The notes under the pieces were generated by a model, which was not told the origin of the DNA, ran no database searches, and saw nothing but the letters and a program-made list of their open reading frames with translations. Made by a program: the position numbers and the translations under genes. From contig DBBT01000020.1 of the NCBI GenBank assembly GCA_002292345.1, positions 1 to 6,462 on the forward strand: DNA of 6,462 nt, in the 5' to 3' direction. The DNA is from Opitutia bacterium UBA977 (GTDB taxonomy: Bacteria > Verrucomicrobiota > Verrucomicrobiia > Opitutales > Coraliomargaritaceae). Below are positions 1-6,244 of the stretch, one piece after another; within the stretch, counting starts at the first letter, position 1; every line of letters begins with the position of its first letter.

Positions 1-1386
1 AAAATCCCAATAGAGGTAATTAAACGGGCAGGCATCCGGCCCGTTCTTTTTCGAAACCTTATAGGAACAGCCTTTGCAATAGTCTGACATGCGGTTGATG
101 TAGGCTCCGCTGGCTGCGTAGGGCTTCGATGCGAGCACGCCACCATCGGCGAACAGCACCATGCCACTCACATTAGGCAGCTCTACCCACTCGTAAGCAT
201 CCGCATAGACGATCCAGAACCACTGGTTGACCTCTTTGGGGTTGAGGCCAGCCAATAGTGCAAAATTGCCGAGCACCATTAACCGCTGAATGTGGTGCGC
301 ATGCGCATTTGCTTTGGTTTCGACCACACATTGACGCAGGCAGTTCATCTTAGTGGTGGCGCTCCAGTACAAATCTGGCAGCGGCCGATCTGCCTCTAGG
401 AAATTTTCTAATACGTAATCTGGCATCTTTAGCCAGTAGATCCCGCGCACATATTCGCGCCAGCCAAGTATCTGACGGATGAAGCCCTCGGCGGCATTCA
501 GTGGGGCCAGTCCGTCGCGATAAGCTTGCTCCACTTTTTGGATACATTCGAGCGGGCTCAGTAGCCCGCAATTGATGTAGAAGCTGAGATGCGAGTGATA
601 CATCCAAGGCTCACCCTGCAACATAGCATCTTGGTAGTCGCCAAAGTGGCACAGTCGCTCACGGATAAATTGTTCGAGTGCCTGCTGAGCTTGGGCTGCA
701 GTCACAGCAAAATGAAACGGCTCCAAGTCACCAAAATGCTCACTAAACTCGCGATCGACTAATTCGAGCACTTCTTGAGTGATGCTGTCTGGCTCGCTAA
801 GATAGGTCGTTGGGATGTCCAGCCCACTCTTCGCTGGCTTGCGGTTCTCGGCGTCATAGTTCCACTGCCCGCCGACCGGTTGGTCGTCCTCCATTAAGAT
901 CCCATATGTGCGGCGCATCTCGCGGTAGAAAAATTCCATGCGCAATTGCTTGCGACCTTCGGCCCATGTTGCGAACGTATCTTTGGTGCAAAGAAAGCGA
1001 TTGTCATCACGAATTTCCAGCGGAATAGGGAAGTGCGTTTTCCAACTTTTGATTTCTTTGAGCACGGCATATTCGCTCGGCTCGGTAACGACGACTTGCT
1101 CTGGGCTGAGCGCTTCAATCGCCCGCTCCAGCTCACCAGTCAAACTGCCAGCATTGTCGGGAGCATCATACTGAATGTATCGGGTGCGGTAGCCAGCTGC
1201 GTCTAGTTCCGCAGCAAAATGACGCATGGCAGAAAAAATGAAGGCGATCTTTTTTTTGTGGTGCCGGACCCGCGTCGCTTCGTTGCGTACTTCGCATAGC
1301 AGTATCACATCCCGCGCGGCATCGATTTCTAACAGACTGGAAATGTGATGACTGAGTTGATCACCTAAAATAACACGCAAAATCAT
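1..1386 (-). CDS. FeS-containing (6-4) photolyase / CryB-PhrB family protein, C-terminus cut off by window edge
   Basis: Flavin-dependent, light-driven DNA repair enzyme of the bacterial FeS-BCP group, which repairs (6-4) pyrimidine photoproducts; cytoplasmic. The frame is open for 462 codons from ATG at 1386 to base 1 with no stop. The N-terminus MILRVILGDQLSHH is the Rossmann-like antenna domain. The motif WNYDAENRK (175-183) and the His pair in AHAHHIQRLM (H364/H365) are family hallmarks. Cysteines 349, 437, 440 and 453 match, one residue lower, the four [4Fe-4S] ligands I recall for Agrobacterium PhrB (350, 438, 441, 454). I50, D178, R182, W341, W389 and Y423 also match PhrB key positions. 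PhrB is about 507 residues, so roughly 45 are missing to the left. Position 390 is Phe where PhrB has Tyr391. PhrB-type enzymes bind FAD plus 6,7-dimethyl-8-ribityllumazine; cofactors here are inferred from the family. No Shine-Dalgarno is visible. The gene is divergent from its right-hand neighbour. Confidence 0.96.
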   Translation of the reverse strand, partial: MILRVILGDQLSHHISSLLEIDAARDVILLCEVRNEATRVRHHKKKIAFIFSAMRHFAAELDAAGYRTRYIQYDAPDNAGSLTGELERAIEALSPEQVVVTEPSEYAVLKEIKSWKTHFPIPLEIRDDNRFLCTKDTFATWAEGRKQLRMEFFYREMRRTYGILMEDDQPVGGQWNYDAENRKPAKSGLDIPTTYLSEPDSITQEVLELVDREFSEHFGDLEPFHFAVTAAQAQQALEQFIRERLCHFGDYQDAMLQGEPWMYHSHLSFYINCGLLSPLECIQKVEQAYRDGLAPLNAAEGFIRQILGWREYVRGIYWLKMPDYVLENFLEADRPLPDLYWSATTKMNCLRQCVVETKANAHAHHIQRLMVLGNFALLAGLNPKEVNQWFWIVYADAYEWVELPNVSGMVLFADGGVLASKPYAASGAYINRMSDYCKGCSYKVSKKNGPDACPFNYLYWDF

Positions 1387-1502
1387 AACTATATAAACGT
1401 GCAGCGAGCCATCGAACTTACATGCTGCAAAGAATTAGTGTTAAAGTGAGTTGGGTTTAACCTAGGCATCCCGCGCATTGGTTGCATTGCGCCGCGACGT
1501 AT

Positions 1503-1532
1503 TGCTCAGACTGTTTGCTTAGATGTTATAAA
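1503..1532 (+). promoter_or_regulatory. Candidate sigma70-like promoter for the DUF4114 gene
   Basis: TTGCTC at 1503-1508 and TATAAA at 1527-1532 are separated by 18 bases, a reasonable match to a housekeeping promoter. It would start a transcript near 1540 with a leader of about 200 bases carrying the palindrome cluster. The assignment rests only on consensus similarity; AT-rich DNA gives such matches by chance. Confidence 0.25.
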
Positions 1533-1632
1533 TAGCAACTGTAAGTGTGACTGATACAAAGGTAAGAACCCGTGTCGCTCCAACCTTGGCTGCGTCTTTT
1601 ATGTAGCGCGCCGCCAGTATCGCAGCCAGAGT

Positions 1633-1725
1633 CTTTATTTAAAGCGATTTAGCCTTGCGCTGAAACGACTTAAATTGAAGCTTCAAAAGCTTTTAGAAAT
1701 AGTTAAGCTAATTTCGAAATTTAAC
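1633..1725. repeat. Cluster of four short perfect inverted repeats upstream of the DUF4114 gene
   Basis: Four inverted repeats follow closely: CTTTA-TT-TAAAG (1633-1644), TTGAAGCTTCAA (1675-1686), AAAAGCTTTT (1685-1694) and AATTTCGAAATT (1710-1721). The last is flanked by GTTA (1702-1705) and TAAC (1722-1725), which extend it to a longer stem with a one-sided bulge. Two share the core AAGCTT spaced nine bases apart. They sit 24 to 116 bases before the likely start codon. They could be operator sites for a dimeric regulator or leader hairpins; AT-rich composition makes some self-complementarity expected. Confidence 0.45.
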
Positions 1726-1748
1726 TGCCTCAGCATGTGACCTATCCG

Positions 1749-2735
1749 ATGAAATATAGTCCATTGCAACTTCTTATTATTGGGCTTCTGGTGGTGGGCT
1801 CGATTATTAGCTATAGCGTATTTTTAGAACAAGATCTGCCCGCCGAAGGTGATGCGAACCCAGCACTCGGAGTCAATCGAGCGGCAGCGACGACTGCCGA
1901 TCCTTCGCCTGGCCTCGTCGATCAGGCAGGCTATGTGCCTTCTGAGTCCAACGGTACTGAAACGGCGTCGACTCAAATGAGCGATCCCGCTCAAGCGACT
2001 GAGTCGACAGTTGCAGCAGATCAAGACTTTGACGGACAACAGGTCGCAGGGGTGGCGCCGGTATCGCCTGTAAGATCAGAAGGCTTGGCGCCGTTGCTAC
2101 AGTCCTCGGCACGGCCGAAGGGCTTGCAGATTATTTCGGAAGTACAAGCGGACCCCGAAGATCCCCGTTACGCTGATTTCTTGGAAAACGGTCTGGCAGA
2201 AGTGATGAACTATTTGGACGGTGTTTACACTGAAAGAGGAAATATTGAGGAGAAAACCGAGAATCTTGAACTCGAGGAACTACGCTTAACTGAAGACTCC
2301 GATGTCAGAGTTTATTTTTTAAAGGAAGGCACCATCTTTCAAAATACTTTAGGAATCGAAAATAACGGGGATCAAAACCTAATTTTTCCAAATGCGTCTT
2401 CAGCGTATTCCTACTACACAGATGCAGATACTCGAAGCACCGAGACCAACGAAGAGATTCCCTTAATCCCCGGAGACTATGTTGATTTAGGACAGCTTAA
2501 AAAGGGTAGTTTAGTCGACCTGTTCCTGATTCGAGACGGCGCGCAAAATGAAGATGGCCTAGTGTTTTGGGTGGATCCAGAAAGTAACCCTGATCAAATG
2601 AATCACGCAAAGCTGCTGGCGGTTTATGATAACAATACACTGATCATCGGCTTTGAAGATCAGCCAGGCGGAGGTGATAAAGACTACAACGACCTCGTTA
2701 TCGCAGTTGAAATAAATCCAGCAACTGGCCGCTAG
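1749..2735 (+). CDS. Membrane-anchored exported protein with C-terminal DUF4114 domain
   Basis: Function unknown. From ATG 1749 the protein has 328 residues. Residues 6-25 form one hydrophobic segment (LQLLIIGLLVVGSIISYSVF) with no clear signal-peptidase site after it, so it is probably an N-terminal anchor with the rest outside the cytoplasm. Residues about 30-115 are a Ser/Thr/Ala/Asp-rich, low-complexity, probably disordered linker. From about 168 onward the pattern is that of DUF4114 (PF13448): VRVYFLKEGTIFQNTLGI, then a 'lG.lkkGslvdlFLIrdGa' block, and finally GFEDQPGGGDKDYNDLV (301-317), whose acidic loop looks suited to calcium binding. No PEP-CTERM or other sorting tail follows; the protein ends right after the domain. 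A GTG at 1737 would add four residues. I prefer the ATG because the hydrophobic segment then starts close to the N-terminus. Neither start has a good Shine-Dalgarno. Transcribed alone, convergent with the GDPD gene. Confidence 0.85.
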   Translation: MKYSPLQLLIIGLLVVGSIISYSVFLEQDLPAEGDANPALGVNRAAATTADPSPGLVDQAGYVPSESNGTETASTQMSDPAQATESTVAADQDFDGQQVAGVAPVSPVRSEGLAPLLQSSARPKGLQIISEVQADPEDPRYADFLENGLAEVMNYLDGVYTERGNIEEKTENLELEELRLTEDSDVRVYFLKEGTIFQNTLGIENNGDQNLIFPNASSAYSYYTDADTRSTETNEEIPLIPGDYVDLGQLKKGSLVDLFLIRDGAQNEDGLVFWVDPESNPDQMNHAKLLAVYDNNTLIIGFEDQPGGGDKDYNDLVIAVEINPATGR

Positions 2736-2786
2736 CTCAGCTCTTTCAGGAAGGTCACGGCATCCATATCTTAAGCGGCTGATACA

Positions 2787-3713
2787 TCAGATAAACCGAT
2801 AGACAATTTTTTGCCAGAGATCGCCGATCACTGAGGTGCCCCACAGTCGATCGTGGTAGTCTTCGCGGACCAGATACATGTGGTCTTCGAAATCCCAGAA
2901 GATGATGGTTTTCCCCTCTGGTTTAAGTTCCAATAATCCCTCGATATTGCGAAGATTTGCGACGTGTAGCATTAGGTAGTCCGCGTTCGATTCGTTAAAT
3001 TCTTGATACAAGCGTTTGGTTAGTAGATCGAAGTGAAGGTAGGTGGATGAAGTGATCCAATAGATTTGACCTGTCGGGATCGAGGGGTGCGTTTCATGAA
3101 TGTAGCGGATCACATCGCTGGAGATCGAACTAATCATGATATCTTTCTCACGACCGCGGGCTTGAATGTCTTTAATAATGACATCCGCTAGGCGGCAGTC
3201 TTCTTCATCATCACCCTGTGACTTGATCTCAATATTTAGCTTTTTATTGACGGCGTCTATGACATCTAGGTAGCGCACGATCTGCCCGTCGGTAGCCTTC
3301 ATCAGGTCGGCATAGGTCGAGTTGTTGATGGTGGCGAGTTTGCCGAATAGGCGCAGAAGTCGCTTGTCATGAAAGACCACAATCTGGCCGTCTTTGGTGT
3401 ATTGGACATCGAACTCGATGAACCCATATTTTGGGTCTTGGTCGGCCGCGAGCAAAGCTGAGTAGCTGTTTTCTAAGTGATCGATGGATGCGCCGCGGTG
3501 TGCGCCGACGGTGCAGGGATAGTCTGGCAGCGACTCAGCGGATCGGCCAATGTGGGTCTCCATCACCTCACTCAAGCTGGTAATGTGGTGCAGAAATGCT
3601 CGATCTGTCAGCAGCCAGACAAGTAGCACTGCGCCGGCCAAAGCGAATGGCTTGAGAATTTTGCTAGCTACGTTTTGTCGTGTGCCTTTTATCGGCTGCT
3701 TTTGTATACTCAT
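2787..3713 (-). CDS. Membrane-anchored glycerophosphodiester phosphodiesterase (GDPD) family protein
   Basis: GDPD enzymes hydrolyse glycerophosphodiesters to sn-glycerol-3-phosphate and an alcohol with a divalent metal in a TIM barrel. The family signature is intact (numbered from an alternative ATG at 3752): AHRG with catalytic H85/R86, E94-N95, E113 and D115 in FIEFDVQ, the second catalytic His H128 in VVFHD, and E175 in LNIEIK. A hydrophobic segment (about 37-53) precedes the catalytic domain, so the enzyme is probably tethered to the membrane with its barrel outside. I place the start at ATG 3713 (308 residues), which leaves a 20-base gap after the upstream gene. ATG 3752 would overlap that gene by 19 bases and add 13 residues. 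The C-terminal third, where GDPDs usually end in a 'GvdgiiTDdP' strand, reads WGTSVIGDL and is divergent, so true substrate is uncertain. Likely the second gene of an operon with the unknown gene upstream. Confidence 0.92.
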   Translation of the reverse strand: MSIQKQPIKGTRQNVASKILKPFALAGAVLLVWLLTDRAFLHHITSLSEVMETHIGRSAESLPDYPCTVGAHRGASIDHLENSYSALLAADQDPKYGFIEFDVQYTKDGQIVVFHDKRLLRLFGKLATINNSTYADLMKATDGQIVRYLDVIDAVNKKLNIEIKSQGDDEEDCRLADVIIKDIQARGREKDIMISSISSDVIRYIHETHPSIPTGQIYWITSSTYLHFDLLTKRLYQEFNESNADYLMLHVANLRNIEGLLELKPEGKTIIFWDFEDHMYLVREDYHDRLWGTSVIGDLWQKIVYRFI

Positions 3714-3733
3714 GAGAGTGCACTGGGATTCAA

Positions 3734-4231
3734 CTATTGGGCGCCTAGCCATGGCTCGGTCTCGAGCAAGGCGCTTAGTTCCGGCCAGCCACCTTCTTGT
3801 TGCTCCTGAAGCACGTAGAGATACAAGGCAATTTCGCCCGCTGGATAGGTTTCACGCATTGCTGTAAGTGCCTTACTGAGCAACGCCGGATCCATGACCT
3901 CTGGAAACTTTTCGACCATGCCTGTGCCGTCATGCTTGATGTGCATCCGATCTAGAAAGTCGATTAACATTTCTTGGCGACCACGCATCAGCCAGACTTC
4001 TAGCACTTGCATGGCAATCTGCTCGGCTGGCTTACGACTGCAGGCAGCTGTCAACAACGTAACCTGTTTGTCTGGCGATTGCTTGGTAATGAAGACTGGG
4101 CGCATTTTTTGCTGCTCAGCGAGTTGCTGGACCACACCCTTGTAGGACTCGCGCTCTTCTTTGCGGAGATAAGTAAACAGTGTTGCTGCCAGTGCAGTCG
4201 GCATGGTTTGAAAGATTTGATATGCAAGCAT
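3734..4231 (-). CDS. Conserved-looking helical protein of unknown function
   Basis: I do not recognise a named family. From ATG 4231 the product has 165 residues and begins MLAYQIFQTMPTALAATLF. It looks soluble and mostly alpha-helical, rich in Glu, Gln, Leu and Met, with no signal peptide or convincing membrane segment and no catalytic motif I can identify. The middle part includes KMRPVFITKQSPDKQVTLL and a helix around LEVWLMRGRQEMLIDFLDRM; the end is rich in Leu and Glu (WPELSALLETEPWLGAQ). Alternative in-frame starts are ATG 4249 (adds MKCCLH) and TTG 4267. None has a clear Shine-Dalgarno, and I chose 4231 because the residues before it look unlike a protein start. It directly precedes the GDPD gene on the same strand (20-base gap or slight overlap), so the two are probably co-transcribed and may share a role at the membrane; that is inference. 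Confidence 0.7.
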   Translation of the reverse strand: MLAYQIFQTMPTALAATLFTYLRKEERESYKGVVQQLAEQQKMRPVFITKQSPDKQVTLLTAACSRKPAEQIAMQVLEVWLMRGRQEMLIDFLDRMHIKHDGTGMVEKFPEVMDPALLSKALTAMRETYPAGEIALYLYVLQEQQEGGWPELSALLETEPWLGAQ

Positions 4232-4233
4232 AT
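4220..4233. repeat. Perfect inverted repeat over a candidate start codon
   Basis: ATATGC-AA-GCATAT is a perfect 6-base inverted repeat with a two-base centre. On the minus strand it spans the ATG at 4231-4229 that I prefer as start of the unknown gene. It could be an operator or a small hairpin hiding the start, or simply chance. Confidence 0.35.
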
Positions 4234-4301
4234 GCAGACAACACTTCATCTCGCACGCTTGCGGCAATGCTAAAATTCAGCCGTCTGCGGTTAAATTAAA
4301 T

Positions 4302-4315
4302 TATACTAAAAAGGA
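4302..4315 (+). promoter_or_regulatory. -10-like element and Shine-Dalgarno of the broken SpoIIAA-like gene
   Basis: TATACT (4302-4307) resembles a -10 hexamer, and AAGGA (4311-4315) is a good Shine-Dalgarno four bases before the ATG at 4320. It is one of the few clear ribosome binding sites before a start codon in the window. If TATACT were the real -10 box the transcript would start almost at the Shine-Dalgarno, so both cannot easily work together; the ribosome binding site is the better supported one. Confidence 0.45.
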
Positions 4316-4319
4316 TGAT

Positions 4320-4530
4320 ATGATAGAAGTGGCTGTGTTGGTCATGACTACCTACCTGCTGCTGGTCCTAAATTGACTTCGGCGCAATCGAATGTATCGA
4401 CAAGCTGTTGGAGTTGGATTTTGAAATGATCACGCCTTTATTGGAGTCGCAGATCGAGGAGTATCAAAAAATTTCGCTCTTCGTAGAGATGCAGAATTTC
4501 CACGGATGGGCCTCGGGTGGTCGGTTCTAA
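4320..4530 (+). pseudogene. Frameshifted and truncated SpoIIAA-like (STAS-type) gene remnant
   Basis: A good Shine-Dalgarno precedes ATG 4320, which reads MIEVAVLV and stops after 18 codons at TGA 4374. One frame over, an open stretch from 4372 to TAA 4528-4530 reads IDFGAIECIDKLLELDFEMI, then TPLLESQIEEYQKISLFVEM, then QNFHGWASGGRF. The second and third pieces match the pattern I know from SpoIIAA-like proteins (PF11964), where an 'ey.l.p.le..i.e.gki.ll.e...FHGW' block is followed by a 'a.W.dlkf' block and about 50 more residues. The spacing from the ATG to HGW, about 60 codons, is close to that expected for an intact gene, so one net frameshift plus loss of everything after HGW explains it. 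The family is small and soluble; its role is poorly defined. Alternatives are a genuine short ORF from ATG 4426, or a sequencing error for the frameshift, but neither explains the missing C-terminal half. Confidence 0.6.
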
Positions 4531-4713
4531 TCCCTAGATTGCTTGCTAGGGAAGCCCGTGCAATCGCGCTGTGGAATCGTTCATTTATGTTCCGATCTAG
4601 TAATTTGTGTCAGTATAAGCGCTTGCTCAGGTCACTTGAGTCTAAAAATAAATATAGGTTTTACACGTATAAAGTTAATTGTCTGGATGTAACTGAATTA
4701 AATCCTAAATCCA
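4531..4713. other. AT-rich region upstream of the fucosidase gene, no intact gene
   Basis: No convincing coding frame is present. A reading frame crossing this interval (4506-4808) has unlikely composition and overlaps the fucosidase start, so I treat it as chance. It contains ALWNR in one frame, which might be further debris of the SpoIIAA-like gene. The DNA becomes strongly AT-rich from about 4630, which suits a promoter for the fucosidase gene, but I cannot pick a well-spaced -35/-10 pair. Confidence 0.5.
4532..4551. repeat. Small hairpin just after the pseudogene stop
   Basis: CCCTAG (4532-4537) and CTAGGG (4546-4551) form a perfect six-base stem with an eight-base loop. No T-run follows, so it is not a typical intrinsic terminator. 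Its place directly at the breakpoint of the SpoIIAA-like remnant is the only reason to note it. Confidence 0.35.
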
Positions 4714-6240
4714 ATGTCCTTAATAAAAACTATCTTCATCAGTCAGATTGCTTTTTTGCTGCCCAGTATAGGAGAATGTACAATTTCAACCGACCAGCAG
4801 GATGCTGATGGTAGCGCGGCGGCGTACACTGATAGTGCAACTGGGCAGATTTATGTGCCCAGCGTCGAAATTAAGAACGGCAAGCGCTACTACACTTGGC
4901 CGAATTGGAACACGTCTAAGAATCGTAAGATGCAGGTACATCGAGAACGTACCGCTCATCCTGGTGCGCAATGGTGGCCTCATGCTGGGTTAGGGTTATT
5001 TATGCACTGGGGCATTGTGAGCGAGTTTGAGCCATCAGGGGAAGCATGGTCAGGGCGCTGGCACCAGAAACGTGCCGATCGTTTTCATCCGCAGTCTGAA
5101 ATTTGGGAGGCAGCTAAGACTTTTAATCCGAGGAATTACGATCCCGATAAATGGATGGCGGGGGCGCGCCGTGCCGGGTTCCGTTATTCCGTGCTTACCA
5201 CCAAGCACCACGACGGGTACGCGCTCTGGGATTCCGATACAGCCTTGATTGGAGTACGCCAGTATTTGAATGGACGATGCCTCGTTACCCCCTTCGTGGA
5301 GGCATGCCGTAAGAATGATGTGAAAGTTGGATTCTACTATTCTGGAATGGACTGGTATTTTGACCGGGGTCACATGAATTTCGCGCTCGGCGGTGAAAAA
5401 AAGATGAATTATAAAGGAGAAATAGTGGATGCCCTGCCTGCGCCGCGCGCTGATCGGCCAACCGCAATTAAGGAATTCAATCAGCGCCAAGTGGAAGAAC
5501 TCATCAACCGATTCAAACCCGACATCTGGTGGGGCGATGGTGGTCACGGTGCGAGTATTGAATACATCCGGGAACTGCATCCGCCGATCGTGATTAATAA
5601 CCGTGATGGGGAGAGCGGCGACCACGCGACCCCTGAAGGCTTTCAAATGGCGCATCCTCGTTTTATTCGTAAACCGGTTCTGGAGAATGGTTGGTGGTGG
5701 GAACTGTGTACTATTATTCAGGGTGGCTCTTGGCATTATGACAAAGCGAAGGGCGAAAAAATCAATCAGACGGATGCGGTCTTACGGGCACTTGCAGAAG
5801 TCCGCTGCCTTGGAGGCAATTTGCTCGTTAATATCGGTCCGCGCCCCGACGGCACTTTCCCTAATGAAGTATGGCGTCTCTTCGATGAGATGGCAGAATG
5901 GATGTCCACCAACGAAGCCTCTGTTTTCGGCATCAATGGCGGTGGTCCGTGGCCAGAAAAGTGTAATGTTCCGATCACTGTTAAGGACCGGACTTGGTAT
6001 TTTCACGCGAAGCAGAACCATGCTACCGAGCGCGACCCTGTGGTGCTGAAGGATTGTCCTGTGAAACCGCTGAGCGTTACCCTCATGCGCACTGGCGATT
6101 CGATTGATTATATCTACAGTAGCGCGACTCTCAGCTTCGCAATTCCTGATTCGCTAAAGTCTGTAAATGTCACAGACGTAGTTAAGGTTGAATTTGGTGA
6201 AGAGTTCGACCCTGAGCCATATCTGTTTAAGCATTGGTAG
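4714..6240 (+). CDS. Exported GH29 alpha-L-fucosidase
   Basis: Predicted glycoside hydrolase family 29 enzyme that releases terminal alpha-L-fucose from glycans with retention; 508 residues. Residues 5-20 (KTIFISQIAFLLPSIG) resemble a signal peptide; C22 follows, but 'SIGEC' is not a standard lipobox. Catalytic barrel motifs come in the expected order: GLFMHWG (94-100), NYDPDKWMAGARRAGFRYSV (141-160), LTTKHHDGYALW (161-172), VKVGFYYSGMDW (203-214), and RFKPDIWWGDGG (266-277), in which D275 aligns with the GH29 nucleophile. Later come SWHYDK (339-344), the GGNLLVNIGPRPDGT strand (367-381) and the 'W.stNeasVFGI' end of the barrel (396-407). About 100 C-terminal residues probably form the usual small beta-sandwich. 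I cannot assign the acid/base residue by eye. ATG 4714 has no Shine-Dalgarno, but gives the signal peptide. A role on fucose-containing algal or host glycans is inference. The stop lies 4 bases from the stop of the convergent next gene. Confidence 0.93.
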   Translation: MSLIKTIFISQIAFLLPSIGECTISTDQQDADGSAAAYTDSATGQIYVPSVEIKNGKRYYTWPNWNTSKNRKMQVHRERTAHPGAQWWPHAGLGLFMHWGIVSEFEPSGEAWSGRWHQKRADRFHPQSEIWEAAKTFNPRNYDPDKWMAGARRAGFRYSVLTTKHHDGYALWDSDTALIGVRQYLNGRCLVTPFVEACRKNDVKVGFYYSGMDWYFDRGHMNFALGGEKKMNYKGEIVDALPAPRADRPTAIKEFNQRQVEELINRFKPDIWWGDGGHGASIEYIRELHPPIVINNRDGESGDHATPEGFQMAHPRFIRKPVLENGWWWELCTIIQGGSWHYDKAKGEKINQTDAVLRALAEVRCLGGNLLVNIGPRPDGTFPNEVWRLFDEMAEWMSTNEASVFGINGGGPWPEKCNVPITVKDRTWYFHAKQNHATERDPVVLKDCPVKPLSVTLMRTGDSIDYIYSSATLSFAIPDSLKSVNVTDVVKVEFGEEFDPEPYLFKHW

Positions 6241-6244
6241 GGTT

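Larger units (their letters stand above)
1387..1748. other. Divergent intergenic region, no gene seen
   Basis: This stretch of about 360 bases lies between the starts of the photolyase and DUF4114 genes, so it should hold both promoters. I see no convincing coding frame or structured RNA. The right third is AT-rich and contains four short perfect inverted repeats (listed separately). The photolyase side has a TATATA run directly upstream of the start codon, but no clear paired -35 element and no ribosome binding site. Confidence 0.6.

Noticed and set aside
2736..2790. Terminator between the convergent DUF4114 and GDPD genes
   Set aside because: Only a weak CTGAT-AC-ATCAG repeat is present at the GDPD stop, without a GC-rich stem or T-run.
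3550..3867. 105-codon open frame on the plus strand
   Set aside because: It is antisense to the GDPD and unknown genes, whose frames are better supported by catalytic motifs and composition.
4771..4778. GGAG close to ATG 4776 as alternative fucosidase start
   Set aside because: The ATG is out of frame with the GH29 reading frame and reaches a stop after ten codons.
4506..4808. 100-codon open frame on the plus strand
   Set aside because: It overlaps the pseudogene end and the fucosidase start, has no ribosome binding site, and its residues (many Arg, Leu, Ser, Cys and Asn without pattern) look like noncoding DNA.
5413..5427. Strong internal Shine-Dalgarno-like AAAGGAGA with in-frame GTG in the fucosidase
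   Set aside because: Initiation at codon 238 would remove half of the catalytic barrel; the motif is explained by the codons for Tyr-Lys-Gly-Glu.
5050..5736. 228-codon open frame on the minus strand
   Set aside because: It lies wholly within the well-supported fucosidase gene, antisense to it, and its composition has no domain pattern; a shadow of the real frame.
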